Shown: positions 22,586 to 33,821 of the stretch, in pieces
Numbering within the stretch: position 1 is the stretch's first letter
How the letters are laid out: each line of letters opens with the position of its first letter
Origin: Glaciozyma antarctica PI12
Lineage: Eukaryota > Basidiomycota > Microbotryomycetes > Kriegeriales > Camptobasidiaceae
DNA: 46,373 bases
Direction: 5' to 3'
Assembly (NCBI GenBank): GCA_002917775.1
Contig: KZ627159.1
Location: forward strand, 853,253 to 899,625
Program-made: the position numbers and the translations under genes
The notes under the pieces: generated by a model
Databases searched by the model: none
Seen by the model: only the letters and a program-made list of their open reading frames with translations
Told to the model about the DNA's origin: nothing

Positions 22586-22882
22586 GGTTGAGAGAGTGGA
22601 CGTGGTTCGCGGGTGGATGACGAGGAAGGGAGGGAAGGGGGTGCTCTGGAGGTGATTCACTGGGAGGGAGGGAGTGGGAGGAGGAAGAGAGGGGTAAGAG
22701 GAAGATCCGCGCCTCTTATATTGCGGGATCGGCAGTGGCTGGTGAAATTAATAGTCAACTGACGAGCAGGTGGTTCACGCAGCGTCTAAAGAGAGCAGAA
22801 AGTAGTGGGCGTGCGAGCAGTACGGCAAAGTGTTTGGTGGTCCTGAGGGTATTGCACAACAACTGGATCTGCTCGAAGCGCA

Positions 22883-24261
22883 TCAGCTCGCTCGCTCGCT
22901 CCCTCGCGCGTAGTAGCTACTCACATCCTTCCCCCATACTACAAACAGCAATTCGCTCTCCACCCCTTCTTCTCCTGCGCCCCCTGCCCATTCCCAAGCC
23001 GCACGACCTCCCCTCCCTCCTCCCTCGCACCCAGCTCCTCCCTCTCCCACCTCCTCAACACCCTCCGCAACACCATACTCAAACACATACTCCACAACAA
23101 CCCCCGTCTTCGCCGACGTACAAAACCCCTTCACTCCCCTCTCTTCCCGCTCCAATCCAACCCCAGGGCCCACCACCCCACCCCCCTCTCGCGCCAGCTC
23201 ACTGATCCCATCAACCCCCTTCGATCGACCGAGCGTAGAGGGTGCTCGAGGAGGACTCGATGACATCCACATATCGACCCCTCGGGCACGCTCCCTCGCT
23301 TCCTCACTCGGGTCCGCATCGAGGTTGTTCTCGCACTCGCTGTGCTCGTGCACGTCCATAATGGTCTCGCCGTCTGACTCGTCAAAATCGGAGCGAGGGT
23401 CGGGGTTGGCGAAGTACGAGTCGGGAGGAGGGTGAGAGGGATTGGAGGGAGAGTCGAGGAAGGAGGAGAGGTGGAGGGAGGAGGAAGGGGTGTGGTAGAT
23501 CGAGGATTGAGTTGCGGAGGAACGCATCGTCGCTGCGAGGGAAGGGGCGAGGGAGACCTTCTTCGTCCGTGTCGGGAGGGGAGGTTCGAGAGCGGTGGGG
23601 GTGAGAGGTTCTGGCGAGGGGATGTCGTAGCCGTCCTCCTGCGGCGCGACGTCCTCCTCGAGCGGAGGTAGCAGTTCCCGCAGGACCTTCTTCACCTCCT
23701 TCTCGCTTACTTCCCTCGGTAGGTCCGTCTTGGTCCCCACCGCAACCCAGGCGAAATCCCTTAGCTCGTCCTCGTCGACGGGACAGCGAGTGCGGAACTC
23801 GTCGAACCAGGATCGGAGAGAGGCGAGAGAGGAAGGGGAGGTAATGGAGTAGAGGAGGAGGCAGGCGTCGGAACCGCGATAGAAGGAACTGCCGAGAGAA
23901 CGGAAGCGGTCCTGTCCTGCGGTCGTGCGAGGAGTCAGCGCGTTCGAGTTCGGAAACACGACGGGCCGACGAACCCGCTGTATCCCAGATGCTCAGTAGT
24001 ACTTGCGTACCATCTTAGATTCCCCGTCAGCTCAGTTCTAACCCGTCGAAAGAAGGACTCACCGACGACGACGGCCTTGGAGATAAAGTCGGCACCGATT
24101 GTGGCGCGGTAGCCGAGGGAGAAGGCGTTCGTGAGATACCGCTGTCGAAGGCAGGTCTTGCCTACACCTGCGTCGCCGATGATACAGATCTTGATGGTGC
24201 GAGGGGGTGGAGCGGAGGTGCCGGAGGGAGGGGTGCCAGGAGGGAGAGTGAGGGAGTCCAT
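22883..24261 (-). CDS. Rab7-like small GTPase with a large insertion in the G domain
   Basis: Three exons: 24261-24063, 24013-23975 and 23916-22883. After a Pro/Thr-rich start come G1 GDAGVGKTCLRQRY, switch I YRATIGADFISK, G3 WDTAGQDRFRSLGSSFYRG (assembled across an intron) and G4 TKTD. The switch and G3 text is closest to Rab7/Ypt7, which directs late endosome and vacuole fusion. The G5 block (CTSAKTGVVVEYVFEY) comes only about 185 residues later, after a Ser/Pro- and acid-rich insertion; ordinary Rabs have about 30 residues here. The C-terminus (SYYARGSERAS) has no prenylatable cysteines. It may therefore be a divergent Rab that is not membrane-anchored in the usual way, or the last exon may be misjudged. 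Confidence 0.8.
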
Positions 24262-24596
24262 GGAGAGTCGCTCAGGACTTGCTGAGTCGGGATACGGCTG
24301 GACAGGTTTGGCGATAAGTTGGTTCGTGTACTTTCAGCCGAATGGACCTGCAAAGAGGAGCGTGAGCACGCGGGGGTGCAGGAGCAACCTCGAGCTCGAG
24401 GTGAGCTCACCAGCTGTTCCGAGCCAGGTCTCAGCAAGCAGTGGTCAAACACTCGGGTTAGGCAAGCAGATATGCCGTGTAGATCTACGATACGCTCGTC
24501 CAAGCGAGTTCCGAGTCGAGCTGAGGATAGTGGGAGGAGGACAAGGAGCGTCGTCGTCGTTTCGTCTCTTGAGCAGCGACCAACACCTCCTCAGCC
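24262..24596. promoter_or_regulatory. bidirectional promoter region between Rab-like gene and OST5
   Basis: These 335 bp separate two divergently transcribed intact genes, so both promoters must lie here. I could not identify a TATA box or other defined element. Confidence 0.5.
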
Positions 24597-24958
24597 ATGG
24601 CTTCCTACCCAGAACTCCTCGTAAGCAACTGCTCTTGGTCCCAGCCGTGTCCCTCAGCTAACTCTGCCCCAACGAACAGCGCGAACACGCCTCCCTCCCC
24701 GCCTTCTCACCGCTCATCCCGACCTCCCTCCTCCAACCACTCTCCTTCACCTCCTTCGGCCTCGCCTTTATCCTTGCCTTCTACTTCACCACGTGCGATC
24801 CCTCGCCTGCAGACGGAGAGGGCTACAGCTGATAACTGGCGCGCAGATTACGGTCCAAAGGGTTCCCCAAGGAGGAGCTGGCGGTTGGAGCGGCAGCAAG
24901 TCTGGCAGGAGGGTTCGGGATGGTGTTTGCCTTCTGTGCGGTTGGAGTGAATGTGTAG
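24597..24958 (+). CDS. OST5: Oligosaccharyltransferase complex subunit OST5/TMEM258 homologue
   Basis: This small membrane subunit belongs to the ER complex that transfers glycans to nascent N-glycoproteins. Exons are 24597-24620, 24680-24792 and 24847-24958, and all junctions keep frame. The protein is about 82 residues: MASYPELL, a lumenal/cytosolic start, a first membrane segment (SFGLAFILAFYFTT), a short loop with SKGFPKEELAVG, and a second membrane segment (AASLAGGFGMVFAFCAVGV). Length, two-helix layout and the loop pattern match the TMEM258/Ost5 family. The stop is TAG at 24956-24958. Confidence 0.88.
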
Positions 24959-25669
24959 CTGGTCGTGGGAGTGGTGTGACGAGGTGAGTTGTGCTGGCGG
25001 AGACGTGGAGCTGGAGCTGACCTGGTTCCTGCAGGAGGATGCAGTAGAGCTGCTGTATTACAAGAGTATCCGGGCGTACTTCTGTGCCGTATACGCAGGT
25101 TGAGGAACTGCTAGCGTCTTGCTCCTCTCCTCTCGACCTCCCCTCAGCTCAACCAGCTCCACCTTCCGACCCACGATTTCTCCAGCCGCACAACTCAACC
25201 ACACCGGTCCTTTAGTCCTGAACTCAGCCGATGGTTCACACTCATCTAAGAACGAACCCCGACACGATCTTCCCGCCTCGCCCTATTCTCCGTCCGCAAT
25301 CTCGAGGTTGTCGAGACGATCGTTCCTCCTGCGCCCGCTGCGATGGCGATGGCACGGACTCTCCATCAGCAGAACGCGTGAGTTTATCGCTGCGTTGCGG
25401 AGACGAAGACCTGACGACTTTCAAGCACGACTCTCGTTATCGCGACGTAGCTAGCACCTTGTTGGAAAGCACGAACGACCAGCGAAGCACGATGGTGGAG
25501 CTGCATGGACGAACGCAATCAACGAATCGACATTGGCATCTCGCCTACTGGCTCCGAACTTCGAGCTTCGACATTCGCTCCTCCGTGTTCCCTATCTGCT
25601 TCGAATATCTCAGCTCCTATGTAGCCAACTCCGGGCGGGAAAAAAAAAAAAACTCACCTTCAAGCCGCT
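24959..25669. other. intergenic region with a 13-A run
   Basis: About 710 bp between OST5 and the convergent MYND copy 5. Open frames here lack any recognisable domain. A run of 13 A lies at 25640-25652, just past the stop codon of copy 5 (as T13 in its own direction). Confidence 0.45.
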
Positions 25670-27380
25670 GCGACCCTCAAGTCAAGCTTTGCGACGCCTT
25701 CCTCCAGCTCCGCCGTCTCCTGCCTTGGTGTCGCTTCCCTCGATTCAACTCGCCTCCCCTCCTCCATCAACTCCATCTCCTCGGGTTCCTCCCTGCGCCT
25801 CATCAGCTCCTCTCCTTCGTTCCAAACCAAGCGCACTCACTTTCTCTCCCTCGCAAACTCGCAGAACTCCGCCAACCACCTCGGCATCTCCCTCCCCGCC
25901 ATCTCGACAACTCGCCGCATCCCTCCCTCCTCCATCCCAAACTCCCTTCTCAACTGCCTTCTCACCGCCCCGTCCTCCATCCCCAACAACCTCGCAGCCA
26001 ACTCCACCGCCATCACGACGCACCCAATCGCGTACTCCTCCCTCTCGTGAATCGCCCGGTCCCGCAACGCGAACGCCTCGGCTTTCTCCTCCGCATCACG
26101 GAACGCCGGGCCAACGAAGATCGTTTCGGCCGCTGCGTGCGGCGGGAAAAGAGCCCAGAGCGCGTTGGGATCTTGAGCGGGGAGGTGGTGCTGTCGGAGG
26201 AGGAAAGGTGGGAGGGAGGCGGTGGGGAAAGAGGAAGTCGAGAGGAGGGGGAGGGGAGAGGAGAAGGGAGTGCCGCAGATGGATTTGTGGATTGGGTAGT
26301 GCAGCTTTTGGCATGTCCTATGCGGGAGTCAGTGGGAGTGAGAGGAGAGAGAGGGGGACGGACGGGGAGCAGTAGGGGACTCGGCGGTTGACAAGGAGGC
26401 AGTTGCTGCAGTACTGCAGGCGGTGAGTGAGGGAGAGGCGATGAGGTTGCACTAGAGACCGATGGTCAGTTTGCGTCGTTCAGTGCGAAAGAGGAGAACG
26501 GACTGGGGTCGCATGGCATGCCGTGCACCTCTCCACGGCGTCCTTTGCGTGAACCGCTGTGATGTACTCGATTTCGGGAGCCGCTCCAGTTAAGTAGATA
26601 GGTGAGATGTCGATAGGAGGAGCTCCGCGTGTTGGTCGCACCATGCCGGCTTCCTGCGACGAGGCGTGAGCGTGTTGCGAAGCGAGAGTCGAGCAAAGGA
26701 CTAACGAGGTTCTTCAGGACTTCGAAAACAAAGTGGAAGAGGAATTTGTGCCTGCGAAGGAGCTGCTTCTCCTGCCAAGCACGGAGACTGCTCCTCGGCA
26801 AGCTCGCTTCGGCGTCGTCAACGGGGAATCCATGCGCTCGTTCGAAGGCGGAGTTCCGGACGACCGAGTACTCGCGCTGTCGTTCCAGGCATGGCATCAA
26901 ACCGTCGACGAGCTTGAGGAACCCATCCCCACCTCCACCCGCCATCCCCTCAAGCGTAACCTCTGGCGCGAGCAACCGATCAGTTCCCTCCACCTCGGAG
27001 CTTCCCTCCGCCAGGTCCTCCAACACCTCGACGACAATCTCCTCCCTCTCCTCGCTCTTGAGGCTTCCCCACCGCTCCGCGTACGTCTCCTCGTCCACAA
27101 CGCAGAATACGACCCGCGTGAAGAGGTTCCAAGACTGGCTGCAGAGAACCTCGCTTCTCGCAAGCCGCTCGTCAGCGGCGCGATCGCTGGTAATGCCGCT
27201 GTCTTCGGGGGAGCTTGTGTTGGGAACTAGCAGAGGTGCGTCTTCGTGGTAGACGTAGGCGAGTTTCGCTTCCCATGCCGCGTTCCAAGCTCGAACGTTA
27301 CCGTCGTAGCGGGGCAGCGAGGGGTGAAGGTGGTCGGGAGCCGGTGGCGACAGCTCCGGCGAGAGATGCAGTGAGCTCAT
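25670..27380 (-). CDS. MYND zinc-finger family copy 5 (type II C-terminus), best-preserved type II copy
   Basis: The ATG at 27380 gives MSSLHLSPELSPPAPDHLHP, then RYDGNVRAWNAAWEAKLAYV. The N-terminal module has EEREEIVVEVLEDLAEGSSE, PEVTLEGMAGGGGDGFLKLV, YSVVRNSAFERAHGF and LLRRHKFLFHFVFEVLKNL. Intron 26655-26705 leads to the linker and the first finger pair CTAC. After a second intron come LQYCSNCLLVNRRVPYCS, then CQKLHYPIHKSICG. The tail carries LRDRAIHEREEYAIGCVV, RREFGMEEGGMRRVVEMAGR and, after a 52-nt intron, an acidic end (EEPEEMELMEEGRR) up to TGA 25670-25672. The only problem is a one-base phase mismatch across the first finger intron. An alternative acceptor 32 nt downstream would keep frame but shorten the finger. 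I see no in-frame stops. Confidence 0.75.
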
Positions 27381-27856
27381 TAGGTTGGTGAGTCGGGAGA
27401 AATACGAGGGAGCGACGAAGCCTCTGGGCGAAGGGGCGAAGTCCGCGGAATTGCTCCCCTCCTTGCCCTCTCGTCTCGAAGTTCTTCCAAAGCTTGGACG
27501 GACTCCAGAATTGACCAAAAACGTGCTCGAGGAACAAGCGAATGCGTATTCAGAGACTGCGGTCTACTTCTCGCCACCCCTCGACGTCGAAGCTCCACTT
27601 CTCGCCTCCTTCTTTTTCATCAAGCCACCAAGAGAGCCCTCATACGATCCGCACCCTCAGGATCCCCAGGCCAAAGACCGACCTCGCCGAGGCTCTTCTC
27701 AAGGCGCTCCAAAACCTCCTCGTCGTCCTTCGCAGGCCTGAAAGCTGCGAATCAGCGAAGTGCTCGAGATGACGATACGACGAAGTAGACGGACCCGTCG
27801 GTGGCCTTTCCCGCGTTGATGCAGAATTGAGCGATCTTCTGCTCCATTGGCGAGGG
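27381..27856. other. intergenic region between MYND copies 5 and 6
   Basis: About 475 bp upstream of copy 5 and downstream of copy 6, both on the minus strand. I see no gene. It probably contains the copy 5 promoter. Confidence 0.4.
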
Positions 27857-29530
27857 TTAGCCGGGGTTCTTGAGGCGTAGTCCCCACTCGTCGTTGATCA
27901 TCCCGCGCGAAACGAGGTCCTTCTCGCGCTCTTCCTCGCGCTCCTCATATTTGCGACTGCAACGGAGTCAGGTGTAGCCCCCGCGCAAGAAGAGAAATGG
28001 AACGCACACGTCGAGATCCACGTCGGTAACGAACTTAAAAAGCCACCCCGGCAAGTTCCCCTTCGCGAGCCGCATCGCCTTTTCGAGCTCCTCCGTCGTC
28101 ATCTCGAACTCCCTCCCGAGCTGCGCCATAATCTCCTTGTTCCCCATCCTCCTCACCATCTCCTGTGCTACCCCCCTCAACCCGGCGGCCATGTGCTGGA
28201 CCGGAGCGGCCGCAACGACGAGAGCGGCGAGGCACCCGATCGAGTACTCGTCCTTCTCGTAGACCGCGCGCTTGCGAATCTCGAGCATCTCCTTTCGCTC
28301 CTCGCAATCGCTCGAGGGGAAGTTGGGTCCGACGAAGAGGAGCTGGTCCTTCCAGAGGAGCGCCCAGGTGGCGATGTCGTCCTGCGCGAGACTTTGCATT
28401 TGGCGGAGGAGGAAGGGGTTCAGGTTCGAGGTGGGGGGGTAGTTGTTGTGGAGAGGAAGGTCGAGGTTTTTGGAGAGAGGCTTGCCGCAGAGACGCTTGT
28501 GGAAGGGGAAGTGGCGTTTCTGGCACTCGCTGCGACACCGTGTCAGCGAAAGGTAGACGAGCGAAAGGAGCGAAACTCACGCCGAGCGGTACGGAACCCT
28601 GCGGCCAATCTTAAGGCACTTGCTGCAGAACTGGAGCTTGGCCGTGTAGATTCTCGCGGAAGGACGAGATGCATTACGAGATCGTCAGGAGTCGTTTTCT
28701 GACGGTGAATCGAAAAGGAACGCACTCCGTGACTCGCAAGCTGAGCAGATCTCGATCCCGAGTGATCCGGGAGCGCTGCGAGCAGCGTTGAAGTTCTTGT
28801 GGCTCTAACCGATAACCGCTCGCTGCGACGAAGGGGGCGCTCTTCGCCGACGCCGGCCCTGCTCCGCCAAAAGCGCGAGGCGTCCGGTCGCGCTTTCTCT
28901 GCTGTTGTTAAATAGGGTCTCGTCAGCTTGGAGCTCGTAAGAAGTGGCGTTGAGCTTACCAGTCGTCGCAGCACGCTGAGCACGAAACCTTGGAGGTAAT
29001 GGAGGTATGAGTGTCGAATGATGAGCTCCTCGTCTTGACAGGCGCGAATAACCTTGCTGAGAGGGACGAAGTCTTCGGAGTCGTCCGGACGAAAGGCATG
29101 GACGCGTTCGTAGGCGGCGTTGCGAACGATGGAGTATCCGTCGGGGCTATCTTGACTCGGGAGGAGCGCTGTAATGAGCGCGATGAAGCCGTCTCCCCTC
29201 CCTCCCGCCAAGTTCGCAAGCGTAATCTCAGGAACCGTCGTCCGATTCCTGCTCTCCCACAGTCGCTCGAATTCGGTCGTCCCTCCATGGATCCTCGCCA
29301 GTACCTCGAGCACCATCTCCTCCCTCTCCCGCACCGTCTTTTCGCGCCACAGCTCAACGTACGTCTTTTCGTCGGGCGAAGACCACGCCGTGAGCTCGAA
29401 TAGGTCCCACGCTCCCGAAAAGAGGGCCTTGCGCCCCTCCTCGCGCGAGTTGAAGGCGAATTCGTCGAGATGGCGGGCTTCGAACTGCGCAGCAGCCCTC
29501 TCGGTGATGCGCGGTGGCGAATTGGGAGCG
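27857..29530 (-). CDS. MYND zinc-finger family copy 6 (type II C-terminus), altered finger and unclear 5' end
   Basis: The N-terminal module is clear (REREEMVLEVLARIHGGTTE, PEITLANLAGGRGDGFIALI, YSIVRNAAYERVHAF, IIRHSYLHYLQGF). Its first part is cut short: the text related to copy 4 begins at NCYAPNSPP directly after a run of ten A (T10 at 29537-29546, plus strand), preceded by a CAG acceptor-like site. The finger reads CSAC, FCSKCLKIGRRVPYRS, ECQKRHFPFHKRLCG; the Cys expected in YCS is Arg. The tail has EIRKRAVYEKDEYSIGCLAA, GREFEMTTEELEKAMRLAKG and a last exon RKYEEREEEREKDLV, stop TAA 27857-27859. One finger intron shows a one-base phase mismatch. It may be a damaged copy or start at an internal ATG. 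Confidence 0.65.
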
Positions 29531-29621
29531 TAGCAGTTTTTTTTTTCTGGGTTAAAGAGCCAACACTAGAGCGGCAGCGAGGACAGGACCAAGGTGTGCG
29601 TTTGGATTCCTGAGGTTCTCG

Positions 29622-31471
29622 TCAGCTAGGCTGAAGAGAAACCTCAGGCGACGTCGACTTCGAAGCTACCTCCCACGGTCTGCTTGAGAGTCCCCGCCAC
29701 TCGGGGCAGCTATCGACCGGCCTCCCATCCTCCCTCTCCGTAGGCAAAGGGCGCAGTCCTTGCACGGTCCCTTTGTTCCTCCGCCGGGGCCCTCGCGATC
29801 TGTCAATTCTCAAGCCCGCGCAGGCCGATTTCAAGCTACTCACCAAATAACGAGTCCAAAGGTCATCAATGCAAGCAGAACGGCCCTGCTTGAAGGGATT
29901 GCAAAGCTCGTTGGGAGCGGCGCTGGACCTCTCGCTCACCGAGCATCGCACTCGTCGACCCGCGTGATTTTTTGCACCTCCGACACGTAAATACGAAGAG
30001 CATCCCTCCAGAAGCGTATCCACCTCGGCCGCTTCGTCCCTCCTCCTCACCTCGCGCCACGCCTCGCGCACAAGCTCCCTCCCAAACTCCTTCTCCAGCT
30101 CCATGAACACCTCCCTGAAAAGCGCAGGCACGTCTCCCAATCCTGTCCAGGAACCGTTCGACCCAACTTCGCGCTTAAAAGTCGCCCTGAAAAGCGCAGG
30201 AGTGGACCCTGGCATCCTGTTCCACGGTTCATCCGCCTCGACCCTGCGCTTCTCAGCCTCCTCCGCCGACTTCTCAAGCGCCGACAAAGCTGCGAGATCG
30301 TGCGAGCTCCGACGAATAAAAGGTCGGCCGCTCTTGATGGTGTGGAGGACGGAGGGGAGGAGGCTGGAGAGGAAGGTGCGAGGCTCGCTGAGGGACATGG
30401 CGAGGATGGTGTGAATGTGCGCAATGTCCTCGATCCACTCCATATCGGTCGGCGTAATTTTGCGCTGATGATCTCGCCTCGGGAAGGAGAGGAGGGGGAT
30501 AGGGAGGGCTTTGGGATCGTCAGATTCGAAGAGGAAGAAGGGAATCATTGAAAGAGAGGCGGGGGAGTTTGCACGGCTGATTGCTCGGCATTGGCGTGCG
30601 AGGGCGGTAGAGGCGGTGACGATGCGAGGTGATGTAGGATTGCCGCTGCAAGTGTATCCCAGGTTTCGTCAGGAAGAATCGAAAGGTGCAAAGCGGACTA
30701 CGCACGGGTTAGAGAGCAGACCCCCGAGTTGAGAGACGAACGCGAACACATCACCCGTGGCCGCGCCGGTCACGATCTCCTCTATCGATGGCAGCGCCTG
30801 AATAAGCTCGTCCTCCGAGATATCGGATGCCCTCTCCAGCTGGCACTGCAAGCTGAGCAACGGATCTCCGAATTCGCTCCAAGAGAAGTTCTGCCCTTGG
30901 TGATCGGTGCAAGGCTCGCTCATCGCCATTTATATGAGCGGGCAGAGACGAACGAAGAACCAGGCGACATCGGCGGTAGCGTACGTCGCCAGCGCGCGAT
31001 CTCGAGCCTCCTTCGCCAGCTTAATCGTTGGGTCGCTCGAGGTGTCGCCGACGGTGGCCAGCCTGGCGAGCGCGCCCTCGGCGGTGGAGATTGCCCACAG
31101 AGACTTGTGAGGAGTGATGTAGTCGAGGATACTCGAGAGGAAGGGGTTGCTGGGCGGAGGAGTCGGGGCTGCCGGCGAGCTGCCGCAGGAAGGCTTGTGC
31201 GCACGCCAGCCCTTGCGCTGGCAGTTCCTGCGCACGCCAGCGGTCAGTCAAGGTACGCACGACGGGTTAGAAGAACTGGCGTACTCGGAGCAGTACAGCG
31301 CGTGGTGACCCCGGCCTTGAGGCAGCGAGCACAGCGCAACAGCTTCGCGTTCGGATTCGCGAGACGAAGCTCCTGGACTGGAGAGTGGCTCCGTCAGCGG
31401 CGTCTTCCGGTGGGCAGAGCGGACTTACTGGAGCGACTACAGCACGCACAGAGCTGAGGAGCTGAAGCCAT
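29622..31471 (-). pseudogene. MYND zinc-finger family copy 7 (type I C-terminus, no N-terminal module)
   Basis: The ATG at 31471 gives MASAPQLCACCSRSS, so the gene opens at the finger as in copy 3. After the first intron come NAKLLRCARCLKAG and, one base out of frame, HHALYCSE. The next exon has NCQRKGWRAHKPSCG. The type I part follows: NPFLSSILDYITPHKSLWAI, ARDRALATYATADVAWFFVR, and LCPLI, then an in-frame TAA at 30930-30932. Beyond it the frame continues with DISEDELIQALPSIEEI, FVSQLGGLLSNP, an intron, TALARQCRAISRA and ELEKEFGRELVREAWREV. Family members normally end near there (about 29990), but here the frame runs on to 29622. The frame change and the stop suggest a decayed copy. Confidence 0.7.
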
Positions 31472-31670
31472 ACGGACGAGTGGATGGGAGGGGATCAAGC
31501 TGGGCGAGCGAGGTTCGTGCTGCCTCACGCGCGGCCTGACTCCGCCGTCTCCGTCAATTTCGTTTCTCTCTGACGGTCCTCGTTACTCCTCGAGAGCTTC
31601 ACTCCAAGAAAAAGACGACTTGCCTCGCGTGCGGCAGTCCTTAGTATCGCAGCTCGATTCCCTCACCCTC

Positions 31671-33821
31671 TCACGCCTGCTTCGCTACCTCGCCCCCTCC
31701 CTCCACCGCGTTTCGCACCACCTCCGTCCCAAACGCCTCCTCCAGCTCAGCGCAAACACTCTCAAAAAGCAGCGATTTTACTCTTCCCACCCCAACGTCC
31801 CACCTCGTGCCCTCGTCCCTCTCCTTCTTCGCCTCAATCGCCACCGACGCCCACAGCGCAACGATATCCTCCTCGCTCCGTCCCTCAAACGACCAGCCCT
31901 GCTTTACACTGTGCAAAAGCTGCACGAGAAGCTTGTAAATCCACTTTCGAGGGTCGGACAGCGCGGCCATGTAGTAGCGCACGATGTGGAGCGCGTTTCG
32001 GACCTTCTGCCCGTTCTCGCCAGAGAGGTGCACGGTGTCGTCGTCGCTTGTGGGTGCGATGTAGGTGAAGAGAGGGATGGGTCGTACGTCGAGGAAGGGG
32101 GAGGTGAAGAGGAAGTAGGGAGATGAGGGCGTGTGGAGCCGAGTTCGAGCCAGCGCGTGACATTGTCGGGCGTGAGGAATGGAGGGAGTGAGAGTGCGAG
32201 GTGTCGGAGGAGAGGTACTGGGGGGAGCAGTAAAATTAATGGGGAGTGAGTGCGAGAGTTGAGAACCTACGCACGGGTTGGAGAGAACGCCACCGAGTTG
32301 AGAAATGATCGTGAGCGCCGTCCAGAGGTCCCGGTCCTCGATGGCGTCCATCGCCGGCAGCTCCGCGACAAGATCCTCCTCCGATATCGAAAAAGCTTGC
32401 CCGAGCTGAGCCAAAATGCCTTCATCCATCTCCGGCAACGGTTCCTCAGCAAGCTCAATGGTGGGGCAGAGCTGAAGGAAGAAGCGCGCGACGTCGACTG
32501 GACTACGCGTCGCCAACGCTTGATCGCGAGCCGGCGCGGCGGGGTCGTTTATTGCCAGGCCGTAAAAGATGCTGCTCAGGCGTCCGCCACTGGTGACGAT
32601 GACCCAGAGGCACTTGTCACGGCTGACGATGCCGGTGATGACGGAGAGGAGGGTTCGAGGCGTGCAGGGGGTAGAGATGGCTTCGCTGGAGGACGGAGAG
32701 AAGACGGGAGTTGGGACGAGAGGGGCAAGGGCCTTGCCGTAGGTGACTTTGTGCGTTCGTCGCGCCGCAAGCTGGCATTCCCTGGAACACGGGTCAGAGG
32801 TAGGTCCACGGGCTTGAAGGAGGAAGTAAGAACGTACCTTGAGCAGTAAGGAACCACCCGGCCTATCGTACGGCACGTCGCGCAGTTGCGGAGCTTGCGA
32901 ACGTCGTTTGAGGCGCGAAGTCGAATCTCTGGGAGCAAAGCTCGGTCGGCTATCGCTGGGAGAAGAGTCGCGGAAGCGCACCTAAAACACCGCAATCATC
33001 GCAGGACTTGAAGTGACGAGTAAGCGCTTCTGCTGACGAGGCGCCGTTGGACTCCCCGCCGAGCAAGAACCGTTCTTCTTGAAGCATCACTTCCTGGTAT
33101 CCGTCCTGACGTTCAGGAAATCAGCTTGAGCTGGTCGTGTTCTGAGCGGTGTGCGTACCAGATTGGAGAGAACGCGCAGGGAGAACTCCACCAGGATCGT
33201 GTGGCGCCAAAGCAGGTCGTGCTCTTGACGCTCTCGCGCGTACCGAGATCTCGGAAAGTCCTCCTCCATGACCCAGCCACAGGCCTTCTCGATGCCAGCG
33301 TGTCGAAGATAGGGAAAGTCGGTGTCGGCGGCGTCGACGAGGAAATGCGAAGCGAGTTCGAAGAAGCCTTCGCCGCTCCCAGCGGTGAGCGCCTCGAGCT
33401 CGAGCTCAGGACAGAGAAGGCGACCGCTAGTGGATTCCACTTCTACTGCTCCTCCCCTCAGCATCACGTTCCGGAGCGCTGCAAGCACCGTCTCCTCCCG
33501 CTCCGCCTTCGAAAGCCTGGCAAACTTGATCGCGTGGTCCCTGCCAATGCCGCCTTCCTGGCCACGCGCAAGTACTTGAGAGGTGACGGCAGAGGAGCAC
33601 GATCACTTTGCGCGTCTTAGTACGCCACGCGATGGAGTCCTCGTCGAGGATATCCAAGAGGTCGGTGGGAGAGGGAGGCGGGCTGGGACGGCGCGGTCAG
33701 TCGCGAGCAACCGCTGGATGAGAAGCTCGGCGTTGTCGTTCCATTCGCGAGCGTCGGTGAGAAAGTCTGTAGAGTACTACGGCCTGACTCTGCGACGGCG
33801 AGACAGCTGGCGAGAGGTCAT
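31671..33821 (-). pseudogene. MYND zinc-finger family copy 8 (type I C-terminus), complete layout but broken N-terminus and finger
   Basis: The ATG at 33821 (MTSRQLSRRRR) is followed in the same frame by a TAG at 33777-33779, then TDFLTDAREWNDNAELLIQR. The N-terminal module shows KAEREETVLAALRNVMLRGG, LCPELELEALTAGSGEGFFE and TDFPYLRHAGIEKACGW, but needs two frame changes upstream of it. One of these could be a very short (29-nt) intron. From the finger on, all junctions keep frame: CDDC, intron, NCATCRTIGRVVPYCS, intron, RECQLAARRTHKVTYG. The last finger Cys is Tyr, and the usual aromatic after CQ is missing. The type I part is the best in the window (RDQALATRSPVDVARFFLQL, IIAQLGGVLSNP-like text, SSPYFLFTSPF), ending at TGA 31671-31673. 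Confidence 0.7.

Noticed and set aside
25231-26391. 386-codon plus-strand frame
   Set aside because: Its right part is antisense to MYND copy 5, whose exons and motifs are clear; the left part is low-complexity without a domain.
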